64,000 nt of DNA, taken from J027 sp965215855. Its GTDB lineage: Bacteria > Chloroflexota > Anaerolineae > Aggregatilineales > J027. The stretch's first letter is position 1. The number at the start of each line of letters is the position of its first letter. The notes under the pieces were generated by a model, which saw only the letters and a list, made by a program, of their open reading frames with translations, had not been told where the DNA came from and did not search any database. The stretch covers positions 1 through 64,000 of the forward strand of contig CBDCER010000003.1 of the NCBI GenBank assembly GCA_965215855.1, in the 5' to 3' direction. This document shows positions 1 to 8,386 of this stretch, piece after piece. A program made the translations under genes and the position numbers.

Positions 1-719
1 AGGTGTTTGGGAAAGCCAGTGCAGCGGCTTCGACAACATCACCAACGGATGCAAAAGCCGCAACACCTTCTCCAGTGCCAGCTCAAACGTCGGCGTCGAC
101 GAAAGTTATGCCCTTGCAACCTGGAACGCGACGTAAACCATCGAAGCGCCCGCTGGTTGGCACGCAGCCGACGCCACGACCCACCCCAATTCAAGTTAAA
201 CAAGCAGCCGCCAGCGCCCCGCCGCCTGTTGAGCAACCATCGGTAGCGCCCGATCCTGTAGTTGTGCCCAGCGTGGCTCCAACTCCGGTTGATGTGCCGC
301 AGGCCCGGCCCGTGCAGCGCGTGTATCCAACGGAGGTTAGCACGGCGACGCAGACCGAAGCGGAAACTGTCGCCCAGTCGCCAGCAGCCTCATCGACTTT
401 GGAAGCACGCATGAAGACCCAATTGCGCCGCTTGATGAAGGATATTAAGCGACCAGCCGAACGAGCGCGGCTACGACGATTGTTGAATCAGATGCACAGT
501 GACGATGGCTGGGAGGCTGTGCAGGAGGTGGTGAACGAGATCAACAGCCCCCAACTGCGCCATTCGCTACGCGAGGTATCCATCGAACTGAAGAATCCGG
601 AATCGCGGCGGCGTTTGCGCCAGATCATCACGCAAAATGGCGTGGCGAAACGGACGGATATCGAGCAGGTTCAGAAGGAGTTTCTGGCCCTGTTGGAAAG
701 TTTGAAGCTCAAGCAATGA
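1..719 (+). CDS. Pro/Ala/Thr-rich protein, 5' end outside the window
   Basis: The reading frame is open from the first base, so the gene very probably starts upstream and only its last 238 or so codons are seen. The visible N-terminal 130 residues are low complexity, rich in Pro, Ala, Thr, Val and Gln, as in a disordered linker. The last 100 residues are charged and predicted helical, with many Arg, Lys, Glu and Leu, and look like a helical bundle or coiled coil. No family was recognised. It ends about 60 bases before the rpmJ promoter, so it need not be co-transcribed with it. The GTG at position 3 is not a supported start. Confidence 0.6.
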   Translation, partial: VFGKASAAASTTSPTDAKAATPSPVPAQTSASTKVMPLQPGTRRKPSKRPLVGTQPTPRPTPIQVKQAAASAPPPVEQPSVAPDPVVVPSVAPTPVDVPQARPVQRVYPTEVSTATQTEAETVAQSPAASSTLEARMKTQLRRLMKDIKRPAERARLRRLLNQMHSDDGWEAVQEVVNEINSPQLRHSLREVSIELKNPESRRRLRQIITQNGVAKRTDIEQVQKEFLALLESLKLKQ

Positions 720-749
720 TGGGGATGGTCAGGGCGAAAGGGGGGCTGC

Positions 750-775
750 TATAATAGCGCGGCTCTTTAAGGAGG
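750..775 (+). promoter_or_regulatory. -10 box and ribosome binding site of rpmJ
   Basis: A perfect TATAAT lies at 750-755 and an AAGGAGG at 769-775, seven bases before the ATG at 783. No good -35 hexamer is visible, so the promoter call rests on the -10 alone. The leader would be only about 20 bases long. Confidence 0.5.
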
Positions 776-782
776 ATGTACC

Positions 783-899
783 ATGAAAGTGCGATCTTCA
801 GTACGGAAGATGTGTTCAAGCTGTAAGTTCGTGCGCCGCAAGGGCGTGCTATACGTGATTTGCCCCAAGAATCCGAAGCATAAACAGCGTCAAGGCTAA
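783..899 (+). CDS. rpmJ: 50S ribosomal protein L36
   Basis: Encodes a 38-residue protein of exactly the usual L36 length, starting MKVRSSVRKM. The zinc ribbon is complete: Cys11, Cys14, Cys27 and His33 (C-x2-C-x12-C-x5-H), so this is the zinc-binding form. L36 binds 23S rRNA in the large subunit near the L7/L12 stalk base. The gene stands alone with its own -10 box and a terminator hairpin 40 bases after the stop. In many bacteria rpmJ sits in the spc/alpha operon between infA and rpsM; here it is a single-gene unit. The start is fixed by the strong AAGGAGG site. Confidence 0.97.
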   Translation: MKVRSSVRKMCSSCKFVRRKGVLYVICPKNPKHKQRQG

Positions 900-937
900 T
901 TTATGACGGGGGCACAACTGCAATATTGAGCCATAGA

Positions 938-965
938 AGCGGATCATCAAAGTGGTCCGCTTTTT
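938..965 (+). terminator. Rho-independent terminator after rpmJ
   Basis: A 9-bp stem AGCGGATCA / TGGTCCGCT (one G-U type mismatch) with a 6-base loop is followed by a T run on the plus strand. Confidence 0.8.
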
Positions 966-1028
966 ATGTTACATGATTAAGACGCGGGGGCCAGTCTGCT
1001 GACCAGCCCTGTTTTGTTTTATGGGACA

Positions 1029-2253
1029 TTATTGGAGTTCGATCTGGCAATTCCCCGCATCGCCCTGGCAGGTTCCCAGCAGGTTTGGCCCATTCAGCAC
1101 AGTGAAGGTGTTGTAGCTCCAGAAGGGGCGCGTCGAAACCAGTGAAAGACACAGGATAGACAGTCTCGCAACCTGGCATAGTGGTATCGGTGGGAGCCGG
1201 GCCAAAATAGATCAGCAGGCAGGCATCAGAGTCAAACGCTTCGAGATCAACGTCCGCTAAGTCACCAGCCAGCTCGATTTCGTAAGCAAAGCGTTCATCT
1301 TCCCAGGTGAAATAGACCTCTTGCAGCCGCACGGCACTGAAGCTGGAATCAACTTGTAGTGTAAAGGTATTGGTATCGTAGTCCATTTGGAGGATGGTGG
1401 GTTGGGCCGCCGGGGGAGACGTGGCGGCAGGACGGCTGTCAAGGTTTTCATAGGCGACGGTGGCCTGTGACCGAATGCGGAATCCCTTGTCATCCTCAAA
1501 TTCGACCCAGATGTGCTTTTCGCCATAATCGTCCATCAATTGCCACGGAACCCCAAAGTTGTTGCCTTCCCAACTCAACCATTCCGCCGATGCCAATTCC
1601 GCTTCGCTGTTGGCGATGCGGATAGTGCGGGGCAAACTGAATGATCTCATCGCTGGTTTCATAGGCCAGCGATTGTTCGTTTTGGATATAGAGTTCGATC
1701 TGTTGGTTGTAGACGGTGGGAGCGCCATCGTTGATGATGACGGGCAAAACATTGGGTTGCGCTCCCAAGATGACAACATAGACATTTTGTTCGGTGCCGC
1801 CCTCAACCGCAATGCGCGTGGCAACGCCAACGCCGATTTCGCGATAGAACGTATTCAGCAGGATTTCAGTTAAGGGTTCTCGCCAGGTTGCAGCAAATTC
1901 GGCAGGGGTTTCGATGCCGATGAGGTTAACGGCCTCACTAATGACCCGTTGCCCGCCGTCCGGCCAACGTGGGTAGCCTAATTGATCGGCGAGAATACGT
2001 GGGAGTGATACATATTCGCCCGTGGCGCTCAATTCATCGGCGATAGTCTGTGCCACATCATCCAGAGTCGCGTCGCGTCCCAGCGGGCGGAGACCTTCAG
2101 CGATGAGTGCCCGGTTGACCTCAACATAAAGGTTGATCACCGCGTTCGGTCAATGCTTCGTCAGTATTGCCTTCCTGGGCTGCGGGCGGGCAGCGCCAGT
2201 GTAGCGATAGTAATCGCCAGGAAAGCTATAGTCAGAAGGGTACGGAATGTCAT
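1029..2253 (-). pseudogene. Secreted CAP/SCP-like protein, broken by about four frameshifts
   Basis: Read from ATG at 2253, downstream of a GGAGG, the gene starts with a typical signal peptide (MTFRTLLTIAFLAITIATLA). The frame then changes near 2205 (C run), near 2137 (GG), near 1633 (CCCC) and near 1125 (CCCC). Joining the frames gives a continuous, sensible secreted protein of about 400 residues. Its middle (about residues 40-200) has features of a CAP/SCP domain: an early Asn-Arg, helical segments, and a conserved GVGVA strand. It is followed by a beta-rich C-terminal part with four Cys, ending at TAA 1029-1031. It is either a decaying gene or a stretch with indel sequencing errors; all breaks sit in short homopolymers. 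The family call is tentative. Confidence 0.55.
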
Positions 2254-2360
2254 CAAAATTCCTCCAAGGAATATTTGGTCACGTGCCCACTATACATGAA
2301 ATGGAGTCCGAAATGAAGTTGGCAGAAAATATACATTTTTCAGTTTTTGGCGCACTGGGA

Positions 2361-2366
2361 TATAAT
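2361..2366 (+). promoter_or_regulatory. Possible -10 box
   Basis: A perfect TATAAT lies 40 bases before the ATG at 2406 and 83 before the intact frame at 2449. No convincing -35 box is seen. Confidence 0.35.
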
Positions 2367-2448
2367 CAAGCCGAATACTAACATTTGTTATTGTGAGATT
2401 TTCCGATGGCTGATGAGCAATGGACTGACCTGAAGTTAGACCCGGCTG

Positions 2449-5040
2449 GTGGACCCGGCCACGCAATATGTAACACCACATGGGATTTTGCGTACACTGT
2501 TGCATCCAGAACAGACAACACCCGCCCGACTGGCGGTACGCTATGATGCCCAACGCCTTGTGCTGGCGTTGGTGATGGGTAGCGGGGCTGTGGCTTTGGG
2601 GGATCAGGTGGTGGCGTGGTTGTGGGATGCGTTTCCAGCGCCAGAAACCGAGGCGCAGGACTTTTCTGCCTTGCTCCACGAATTTCTGCAAGGTGATGCC
2701 CGGAGCATTGATGATAGTGACGAGATGCACTCGTTGGTGGTGGGAGCGATCACCCGCGAGGTCGAGGCTGGTCAGATTTGGTTGGGCTGGCTGGGGACCT
2801 CTGGCGTGCGGGCGCTGAATACTAACCGTGAACCATTGGCGATTAGCAAAGGATTGGTGGCAGGCGAGGCATGGTCGCCTAAACAAGGTATTGTGCCCGA
2901 CCATGCCTACCCTCATGCTGAAGTGGTGCCGATCAATACAGTCGAACGACTCTTAGTCTTTTCGAATGTGTTGCGGACGGTCATTGATGAGATTCCTTAT
3001 TTGGGACGGCTGACATTGCAGCGTGTTGCCGAGGCACACGCAACGGAAGTGCCAGCGGTATTGTTCGATTTGCGACCAGATCGTGTGGTACAAATTGCTC
3101 GTGATGTTTATGTGCGCTATCGCTGGGATGCCCCGCATCAGGCTACGCTATTTTGGAGTGGGGGCGTCAATGCGACCGGTTATCGGGTGGAACAGGCCAC
3201 GACGCCTACATTTGGAGATGCAACGATTATTGCCGAGTTGACCGATGCTCGCCAGCGTGTCTATCGAGTCCAGCCGCCTGTCGCCAGCGAAGTTTACTAT
3301 CGGATTGTACCTCTGAGTGAGAATGTCATCGGCCAGCCAAGCCCGCCCATCGTGGTGACGCCGGTTCCGTTGGTATCACCGATGGTAGACCAAATCGACT
3401 GGTTGCCTACTGGTGGTTTTCGGATTGCCTGGACCGATCTGCCCCAGGCCGATCACTATGAGTTAGAGGGTTCACCTGATCCAGAATTTGATAGCCCGCA
3501 GACGGTGATTGTTTATCAGGGTGAGAACCCGTTTTATGAAACAGAGGCAAATTTTCCCGGCGGGTGGTATTTTCGGGCACGGAGCCGGAATACCCATTTT
3601 GCGCCAGACACACCATCGCTTTGGGGGCAATCGCGTCAGGCTCCTGGACAGTTAACCGCACCTGTGTTTGAACAGGTATCACCAGCCAAGATTTCGTGGG
3701 AACCCATCGAGGGTGCGGTTTTGTATCAAGTTCGGGAATTAGAATCGCGAGATGATGAGCCTGAATTTGTCCTTTTCGACACGTTCATCGAGCCAAGCTT
3801 TATCCCTCCCAGACCGACGGTCTATCAGGTGCGGGCACTACGCGCCGAGGATGATGAGAACCTGGCTGGCCCCTGGAGTGACAGTGTTTCAGTGGGAATT
3901 TGGGAGGGAACGGTTGTCGGAGTCGATGTGGATGCCGATACTGCCAAAATACCCATGCTGGATAATGTCAAGACGATCACCATGGATATTTCGCAGCCTG
4001 GCGATCCATCGTTTGTTGAGACTGGTAGCAAAATCTGGCGGTTGATCCTGATTACAGCAGCGTTGGCAGTAGGAGTAGGACTGATCGCAGGATTGATCGG
4101 CGGGCCGCGCCTGGGGATTGGCCTTGATCCGACGGTGACACCAGTCCCACGCCTTGCCAGGGAAGCAACCGCAACACAACTTCAAAACTTTCGAGACAGC
4201 GCTGAACAATTACCTATTGTGGAACAACGGCTTAATGAGGCACAAGCAGTGGCGACGGAAAACGCCAACACAATTACGAATCAGCAGACTGTTAATACGA
4301 CATTGTCGGATGAACGAGATAGTTTGCAGCAGACAGCGACGGCCAATGCGAACCAAATCAGCCAGTTGAATGATGAGCAGGCTGTCCTAGAAGCTGATCT
4401 TGATGGTTTGCAGCAAACGGCGACACAATCCTCGGAGTCGTATGCGGCGGAAAACGCCCAACTGGCCGATGAACAGGCGACACTGGAAGCTAATCTTGAT
4501 GGTTTGCAGCAAACGGCAACGCAGTCCTCAGAGTCATATGCGGCAGAAAACGCCCAACTGGCCGATGAACAGGCGACGCTGGAAGTTGATCTTGATAGCT
4601 TGCAGCAAACGGCGACACAATCTTCGGAGTCGTATGCGGCGGAAAGCGCCCAACTGGCTGATGGGCAGGCGACACTGGAAGCTGATCTTGACAGTTTACA
4701 GCAGACCGCCACTCAATCTGCGGAATCCTATGCGGCGGAAAATTCGCAACTGACCGATGAGCTTGCCACACAAGCTGCCAGTATCAGTCAACTTAATAGT
4801 GTTCTGGCGCAGATGACCACACAGGAGGCCACCGCTTCGGCACGGTTGAGAACAGTGGAGGCTGAACTGGCTGCTAATAGCGAGGAATTGGATAATTTGT
4901 ATGCAACAGCGACAGCTCAGGCCGAAACGATTACGACGTTAGAGGGACAAATCGAAGCGTATGAAGGAACAATGACGGCGGTTGCACCGACGCCGACGCC
5001 AACTCCCACGCCCCCTATACTGCCGTTTTTGGGCGGTTAG
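2449..5040 (+). CDS. Membrane protein with fibronectin-like domains and coiled-coil repeats
   Basis: The intact frame codes for 863 residues. Residues 1-210 form a globular domain with faint similarity in layout to PP2C-type phosphatases, but no metal-binding Asp motif is evident, so no activity is claimed. Residues 215-500 are beta-rich and look like three fibronectin type III-like domains. One membrane helix lies at about 528-550. After it comes a long coiled coil (about 570-840) that includes four 32-residue repeats, and a short Pro/Thr tail. The first part is thus likely cytoplasmic or the coiled coil external; topology is uncertain. A better start may be ATG 2406, which reads MADEQWTDLKLDPAG and would join this frame if one G near 2457 were removed. 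No homologue was recognised by name. Confidence 0.75.
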   Translation: MDPATQYVTPHGILRTLLHPEQTTPARLAVRYDAQRLVLALVMGSGAVALGDQVVAWLWDAFPAPETEAQDFSALLHEFLQGDARSIDDSDEMHSLVVGAITREVEAGQIWLGWLGTSGVRALNTNREPLAISKGLVAGEAWSPKQGIVPDHAYPHAEVVPINTVERLLVFSNVLRTVIDEIPYLGRLTLQRVAEAHATEVPAVLFDLRPDRVVQIARDVYVRYRWDAPHQATLFWSGGVNATGYRVEQATTPTFGDATIIAELTDARQRVYRVQPPVASEVYYRIVPLSENVIGQPSPPIVVTPVPLVSPMVDQIDWLPTGGFRIAWTDLPQADHYELEGSPDPEFDSPQTVIVYQGENPFYETEANFPGGWYFRARSRNTHFAPDTPSLWGQSRQAPGQLTAPVFEQVSPAKISWEPIEGAVLYQVRELESRDDEPEFVLFDTFIEPSFIPPRPTVYQVRALRAEDDENLAGPWSDSVSVGIWEGTVVGVDVDADTAKIPMLDNVKTITMDISQPGDPSFVETGSKIWRLILITAALAVGVGLIAGLIGGPRLGIGLDPTVTPVPRLAREATATQLQNFRDSAEQLPIVEQRLNEAQAVATENANTITNQQTVNTTLSDERDSLQQTATANANQISQLNDEQAVLEADLDGLQQTATQSSESYAAENAQLADEQATLEANLDGLQQTATQSSESYAAENAQLADEQATLEVDLDSLQQTATQSSESYAAESAQLADGQATLEADLDSLQQTATQSAESYAAENSQLTDELATQAASISQLNSVLAQMTTQEATASARLRTVEAELAANSEELDNLYATATAQAETITTLEGQIEAYEGTMTAVAPTPTPTPTPPILPFLGG
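4396..4779 (+). repeat. Four tandem 96-bp repeats coding 32-residue coiled-coil units
   Basis: Four copies of a 32-codon unit beginning DLD(G/S)LQQTATQS and ending QLADEQATLEA follow each other without gaps. Copies 1-3 are nearly identical at the DNA level, which points to recent duplication; copy 4 is the most diverged. Confidence 0.9.
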
Positions 5041-5108
5041 CAACTTGGAGGGAGGGCTGTGCGTATAGACCAATAGAATGGACGAGTATGCGTAGGGGAT
5101 GAAGATAA

Positions 5109-5558
5109 ATGGATGATCCAATTCTAGAAGCTGAAGACATCCAAGAAAACGTGGTTTACGATTATGGGCAAGAAAAGCCCAAGCGTGATCACCATAAAGC
5201 GAAGGGCAATGACGATAGCGAGTGGTATGAAGAACGGCTGTTGCCGGGGCTGATTTTGGTGGGCCTGGGAACATTTTTCTTGCTACAGGCGTTTGGCCTG
5301 ATTGGGGATTTCGCGTGGTGGTCGTTGTTTATCCTGATTCCGGGCCTGATGATGTTGATGACCGCTTGGGTCAACTACATGCGAACCGGCACCGTTTATA
5401 AAGGCGTGCGCGAACAAGCCTTCGGTGGTGTGATGTTGGTCCTGGTCGGGTCAATCTTCCTGTTCGATCTGGATTGGGGTAAAGTGTGGCCGTTGTTTCT
5501 GATTGTGCCCGGCATCGGATTGTTGTTGGGGTGGATTGGTGACGGCGACGATCAGTGA
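5109..5558 (+). CDS. Small integral membrane protein, LiaF/DUF5668-like
   Basis: A 149-residue protein with an acidic then basic soluble N-terminus (about 45 residues) and four hydrophobic helices arranged in two pairs. The pairs GLILVGLGTFFLLQ and GVMLVLVGSIFLFDL are similar, as in the LiaF-type transmembrane domain, where each unit carries a G-x-x-L-x-L-G-x-x-F/L pattern followed by a W-rich pair (here KVWPLFLIVPG). In LiaF proteins this region acts in envelope-stress sensing; the C-terminal LiaF domain is absent here, so the role is unknown. It lies 70 bases after the coiled-coil protein gene and may share its transcript. It converges on the ATP synthase operon. Confidence 0.75.
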   Translation: MDDPILEAEDIQENVVYDYGQEKPKRDHHKAKGNDDSEWYEERLLPGLILVGLGTFFLLQAFGLIGDFAWWSLFILIPGLMMLMTAWVNYMRTGTVYKGVREQAFGGVMLVLVGSIFLFDLDWGKVWPLFLIVPGIGLLLGWIGDGDDQ

Positions 5559-5584
5559 TTTGATCGGCATTTCCGAAAACCACA

Positions 5585-5620
5585 AACGCCGTGCATCACC
5601 AAGCGATGATGCGCGGCGTT
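5585..5620. terminator. Bidirectional hairpin between convergent genes
   Basis: A 14-bp stem (5585-5598 with 5607-5620, one mismatch) with an 8-base loop separates the membrane protein gene from the ATP synthase operon. On the minus strand it is followed by a short T-rich stretch, so it most likely ends the atp transcript. Confidence 0.7.
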
Positions 5621-5642
5621 CGTATTATGTCGCAGGTTAATG

Positions 5643-6344
5643 CTAGCGGAGTTCGGCTTGCATCGCAGCCAGACTGCTGCGGAAGCTACCATCCACTACC
5701 TGGTCACCAGCGCGGAGGATCAGGCCACCCAAAACATTTGGATCGACCTTGTAAGCAATATCCTTGGCTCCGGTGGCTTTCTTGATTTCATTTTTCTCTG
5801 AGTCGGTCAGTGGCAGGGCACTGACGACTTCGATGGCATCGCCCAAATTCTTCACGTTGTCGGGTGCTTTGGCGAAGAAGTCATTGACGATGTCAGCCTG
5901 CTTCTTTTCATCCATACCGACAGCGACGAGCCGGTTAGCAGCCGCCATCGCCAGCGAAATCACCTGACTCCGCATGTCGGCCAACAGTTGATCGCGCTCC
6001 GTTTCGGCCTGGGCGCGGGCGTTGGCACGGATGTCATCTGCCTCTTTATTGGCCTCGGTTGCCACATCTTTGCCAGCGTCTTCAGCGCGGGCACGGGCGT
6101 CGGACACAATTTTCTGGGCTTCGAGCCGGGCTTCGTTGCGAATAGATTCGGCATCTTTTTCAGCATTATCACGCGCTTCAGCGGCGATGCGTGCGTCTTC
6201 CAGCCCTTTTTCGATCTTGGCTGTGCGTTCTTCCATGACACCCGTCAGCGGTTTCCATAACAGGTATCGCAACAGTATGAAGATAAGTGTAAAATTGATG
6301 ATCTGGGTAATTAAGAACCCAACATTGATACCGAGTGCTTCCAC
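5643..6344 (-). CDS. atpF: ATP synthase F0 subunit b fused to delta C-terminal domain
   Basis: The first 155 residues are a normal subunit b: one membrane helix (about 8-28), then a long charged helix rich in Ala, Glu, Lys and Arg that forms the peripheral stalk. After about residue 160 the sequence changes to a globular domain with the signature of the delta/OSCP C-terminus: a VVSALPLT segment, a VDPNVLGGLILRAGDQVVDGS segment, and a final L-x-x-L helix. The helical N-terminal domain of delta, which binds subunit alpha, appears to be missing or replaced. The gene is last in the operon, 24 bases after atpE, and no separate atpH follows. Fusions of b and delta are known in mycobacteria, but there the full delta is present. 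It should join the F0 motor to the top of F1. Confidence 0.9.
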   Translation of the reverse strand: MEALGINVGFLITQIINFTLIFILLRYLLWKPLTGVMEERTAKIEKGLEDARIAAEARDNAEKDAESIRNEARLEAQKIVSDARARAEDAGKDVATEANKEADDIRANARAQAETERDQLLADMRSQVISLAMAAANRLVAVGMDEKKQADIVNDFFAKAPDNVKNLGDAIEVVSALPLTDSEKNEIKKATGAKDIAYKVDPNVLGGLILRAGDQVVDGSFRSSLAAMQAELR

Positions 6345-6368
6345 AGTTTTGCCTCCTTGATCTGCCTA

Positions 6369-6620
6369 TTAAAGAACGAACAGCACGATCAGGGCAACCA
6401 CCAACGCATAAATCGCAACAGCTTCGGCGAATGCAATACCCAGAATCATGTTAGTTTGAACCTGACCGGCAGCGTCGGGGTTGCGGCCAATTGCTTCCAA
6501 TGCGCCCTGTACCAACAGACCGATACCAATACCGGGGCCAAGTGCCCCAATCATAGCCAGGCCCGCACCGACAGCCTTCAGTCCGATTTCAAGTGATTCA
6601 TTGGTGATTGTAGATTCCAT
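6369..6620 (-). CDS. atpE: ATP synthase F0 subunit c
   Basis: An 83-residue hairpin protein, the usual length for the c ring. Helix 1 carries the glycine motif GPGIGIG, the polar loop is RNPDAAGQ, and helix 2 holds the ion-carrying glutamate in GIAFAEAVAIYAL. The glutamine in helix 1 and the Ser/Thr after the glutamate that mark sodium-coupled rings are absent (Ile and Ala-Val here), so proton coupling is expected. The gene lies 23 bases after atpB and 24 before atpF. An AGGAG-type site precedes the ATG. Confidence 0.96.
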   Translation of the reverse strand: MESTITNESLEIGLKAVGAGLAMIGALGPGIGIGLLVQGALEAIGRNPDAAGQVQTNMILGIAFAEAVAIYALVVALIVLFVL

Positions 6621-6643
6621 AAGTCATTTGCTCCTTAGTGAAT

Positions 6644-7906
6644 TTAGTGATCATCACCATGATGCGAAATCATGGCGAGGTTTATGAGTACCAACGGTAA
6701 GATGAAGAATACGAAAGCCTGGATAGCGCCGATGAAGAATTCCAACCCATAAACGGCACTGGGCAACAGACCACCCGTCAGGAATGTGGCAACAATCAGC
6801 AGGATACCACCCGCGAAGATAACGCCAAAGAGACGGAAGGCGAAGCTGACGATCTTGGAGATTTCCGAGAGGATTTCCAAGAGACCAACCACGAAGTCCA
6901 TGATGCCCATTGGATTCTTGCCAGCATTACCCAAAGCCGGAAGATTGACAAACTTACTGAAATAGCCGAGGCCCAATTTCTGAACACCATAATATTGCAC
7001 TGCGATCATGGCGATTATCGCCAACGCCAGCGTGAAGTTCAGGTCGGTGGCTGCACCGCGCAAGAAGGGCGTGACAACCAGGCGGTCGGCGGCTTCGCTG
7101 TATTCTTCGGCGTGAGCCTCATCACCCTCGGTTTCAGGATGAGCGTCATCGCCGCCTTCACCCTCGCTCTCGCCTTCAGGATGAGCTGTTTCATCACCTT
7201 CGCCAGCGGCTTCTTCGTCCGCGTGGTCATCTTCTTCGCCGTGTTCCACGATGCCGAAGTATTTGGCTTCGCATTCATGATAGCCTTCGGGTGTGGCTTT
7301 TGTACCGGCGTCCAGTCCTTCTTCGACCTTCAATGCAACATACAGGGGACTAAAGTCTTTGATGGGAAGATCACCGTCATCGAGATGGACGGGATAGCCA
7401 CTCATGGTGACAATGTCATCTGCCCGGGCACAGTGGATAGCCCCCACCGTCTCGAAGCCGGGGATGAGTTTCGTCCAATTGGCGACCAGCACCATCAGGA
7501 AGAAGGTGGCAATCAGCGGGAAGATCTTCTTGGCATCGGCAGCCCCCACCACACTCTTGGTGAGGTTATAGAGGTAGTCTACGATCATTTCAAAGACATT
7601 CTGGAACCCCTGTGGGACCATCTTCGGATTACGCAACATGAATGCAATCCAGATGACGAGGATGTCCGTCAGAACCAATGCCACCGCCGTATTGGTGATG
7701 TCCCAGCCGCCAATCGTCCATTTACCTTCGGCCAAAGGTTCACCAAAGATGGTGATGACTGGCACAGCGATACCAATACCCCAACCAGGGAGTAGGGCAT
7801 AGGTTAATGCGCCACAGGCCGCTGCAGCAATAACAATGCTGATGATAAGGTACACACAACCTCTGGCAGCAACCGGGTTGACTGCGGGTTGGTTATGGTC
7901 GCTCAT
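6644..7906 (-). CDS. atpB: ATP synthase F0 subunit a with acidic His-rich insertion
   Basis: The start is ATG 7906, behind an AAAGGAG; this gives 420 residues, much longer than the usual 240-300. The family core is clear: the helices before LRNPKMVPQGFQN, the NWTKLIPGFETVG segment, and the C-terminal helices with the essential arginine Arg358 in FAFRLFGVIFAGG (equivalent to Arg210 of E. coli) and the final QAFVFFILPLVLI. Between the two halves is an extra stretch of about 120 residues (155-275). Its last 55 residues are almost only Glu, Asp, Gly, His and Ala. The usual Asn in LFGN is Val here. The insert should lie in an extramembrane loop. It follows the atpI-like gene by 94 bases. Confidence 0.95.
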   Translation of the reverse strand: MSDHNQPAVNPVAARGCVYLIISIVIAAAACGALTYALLPGWGIGIAVPVITIFGEPLAEGKWTIGGWDITNTAVALVLTDILVIWIAFMLRNPKMVPQGFQNVFEMIVDYLYNLTKSVVGAADAKKIFPLIATFFLMVLVANWTKLIPGFETVGAIHCARADDIVTMSGYPVHLDDGDLPIKDFSPLYVALKVEEGLDAGTKATPEGYHECEAKYFGIVEHGEEDDHADEEAAGEGDETAHPEGESEGEGGDDAHPETEGDEAHAEEYSEAADRLVVTPFLRGAATDLNFTLALAIIAMIAVQYYGVQKLGLGYFSKFVNLPALGNAGKNPMGIMDFVVGLLEILSEISKIVSFAFRLFGVIFAGGILLIVATFLTGGLLPSAVYGLEFFIGAIQAFVFFILPLVLINLAMISHHGDDH

Positions 7907-8000
7907 GCGAAAGCTCCTTTCGTTAACCAGAGCAAAAGCATTCCTCCTATAAAATATCTCGTTACCAGATCCAATCAATCACCAGAAAAGCTGGTGGTTG

Positions 8001-8255
8001 TTAACCGCCATATTGGCGCTTTTCAATCCGTTTAGCGGCCCAAATAACAACCACCATAAGTGTTGTCAGGCTAACGGGCACGCTACACACAGTGCAGGCG
8101 GCGGTAAAGAGCCGGTCGCTATCGAGCAGGTTATCCAGCGCCAGCCCAGTCAGTAATGCAGCCAGGGTGAGTAAAGCCGCCATGCACCCGCTTAGGCCCG
8201 CAATCGCCGCCAAACTCATATTGATAACATAATCAATGCGATTGCGTGCATTCAT
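8001..8255 (-). CDS. Small AtpI-like membrane protein
   Basis: An 84-residue protein with two hydrophobic helices (about 11-40 and 52-74) and a basic C-terminus. Position directly upstream of atpB and the two-helix hairpin layout match AtpI/AtpZ, which help assemble the c ring or bring in Mg2+/Ca2+. The sequence itself is too short and variable to assign with certainty. It starts the operon; no strong Shine-Dalgarno is seen before its ATG. Confidence 0.6.
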   Translation of the reverse strand: MNARNRIDYVINMSLAAIAGLSGCMAALLTLAALLTGLALDNLLDSDRLFTAACTVCSVPVSLTTLMVVVIWAAKRIEKRQYGG

Positions 8256-8344
8256 TTGTTTGTGTTAATCTGCACAAGCCTACCGTGAAGATTTTCCCTT
8301 GTCAAAAATTCGTCGGGATTTCGTTTGCCCGACGCTTCACATTG

Positions 8345-8379
8345 AAAAGTGTAGAGGTGTTTTATGCCTCCACACTTTT
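8345..8379 (-). terminator. Terminator of the EF-G-like gene
   Basis: A 13-bp stem AAAAGTGTAGAGG / CCTCCACACTTTT (one mismatch) with a 9-base loop lies 8 bases after the stop codon at 8387. The stem itself ends in four T on the minus strand. Confidence 0.85.
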
Positions 8380-8386
8380 CCGATAT

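Noticed and set aside
1029..2253. Programmed frameshifting in the CAP-like gene
   Set aside because: Four separate shifts in both directions without slippery heptamers or stimulatory structure are not plausible for recoding.
2449..3080. PP2C phosphatase domain in the coiled-coil membrane protein
   Set aside because: Only the general layout matches; metal-binding Asp motifs are not visible, so it was not used as the call.
6995..7795. 266-codon plus-strand frame
   Set aside because: Antisense shadow of atpB; no ribosome site and no family.
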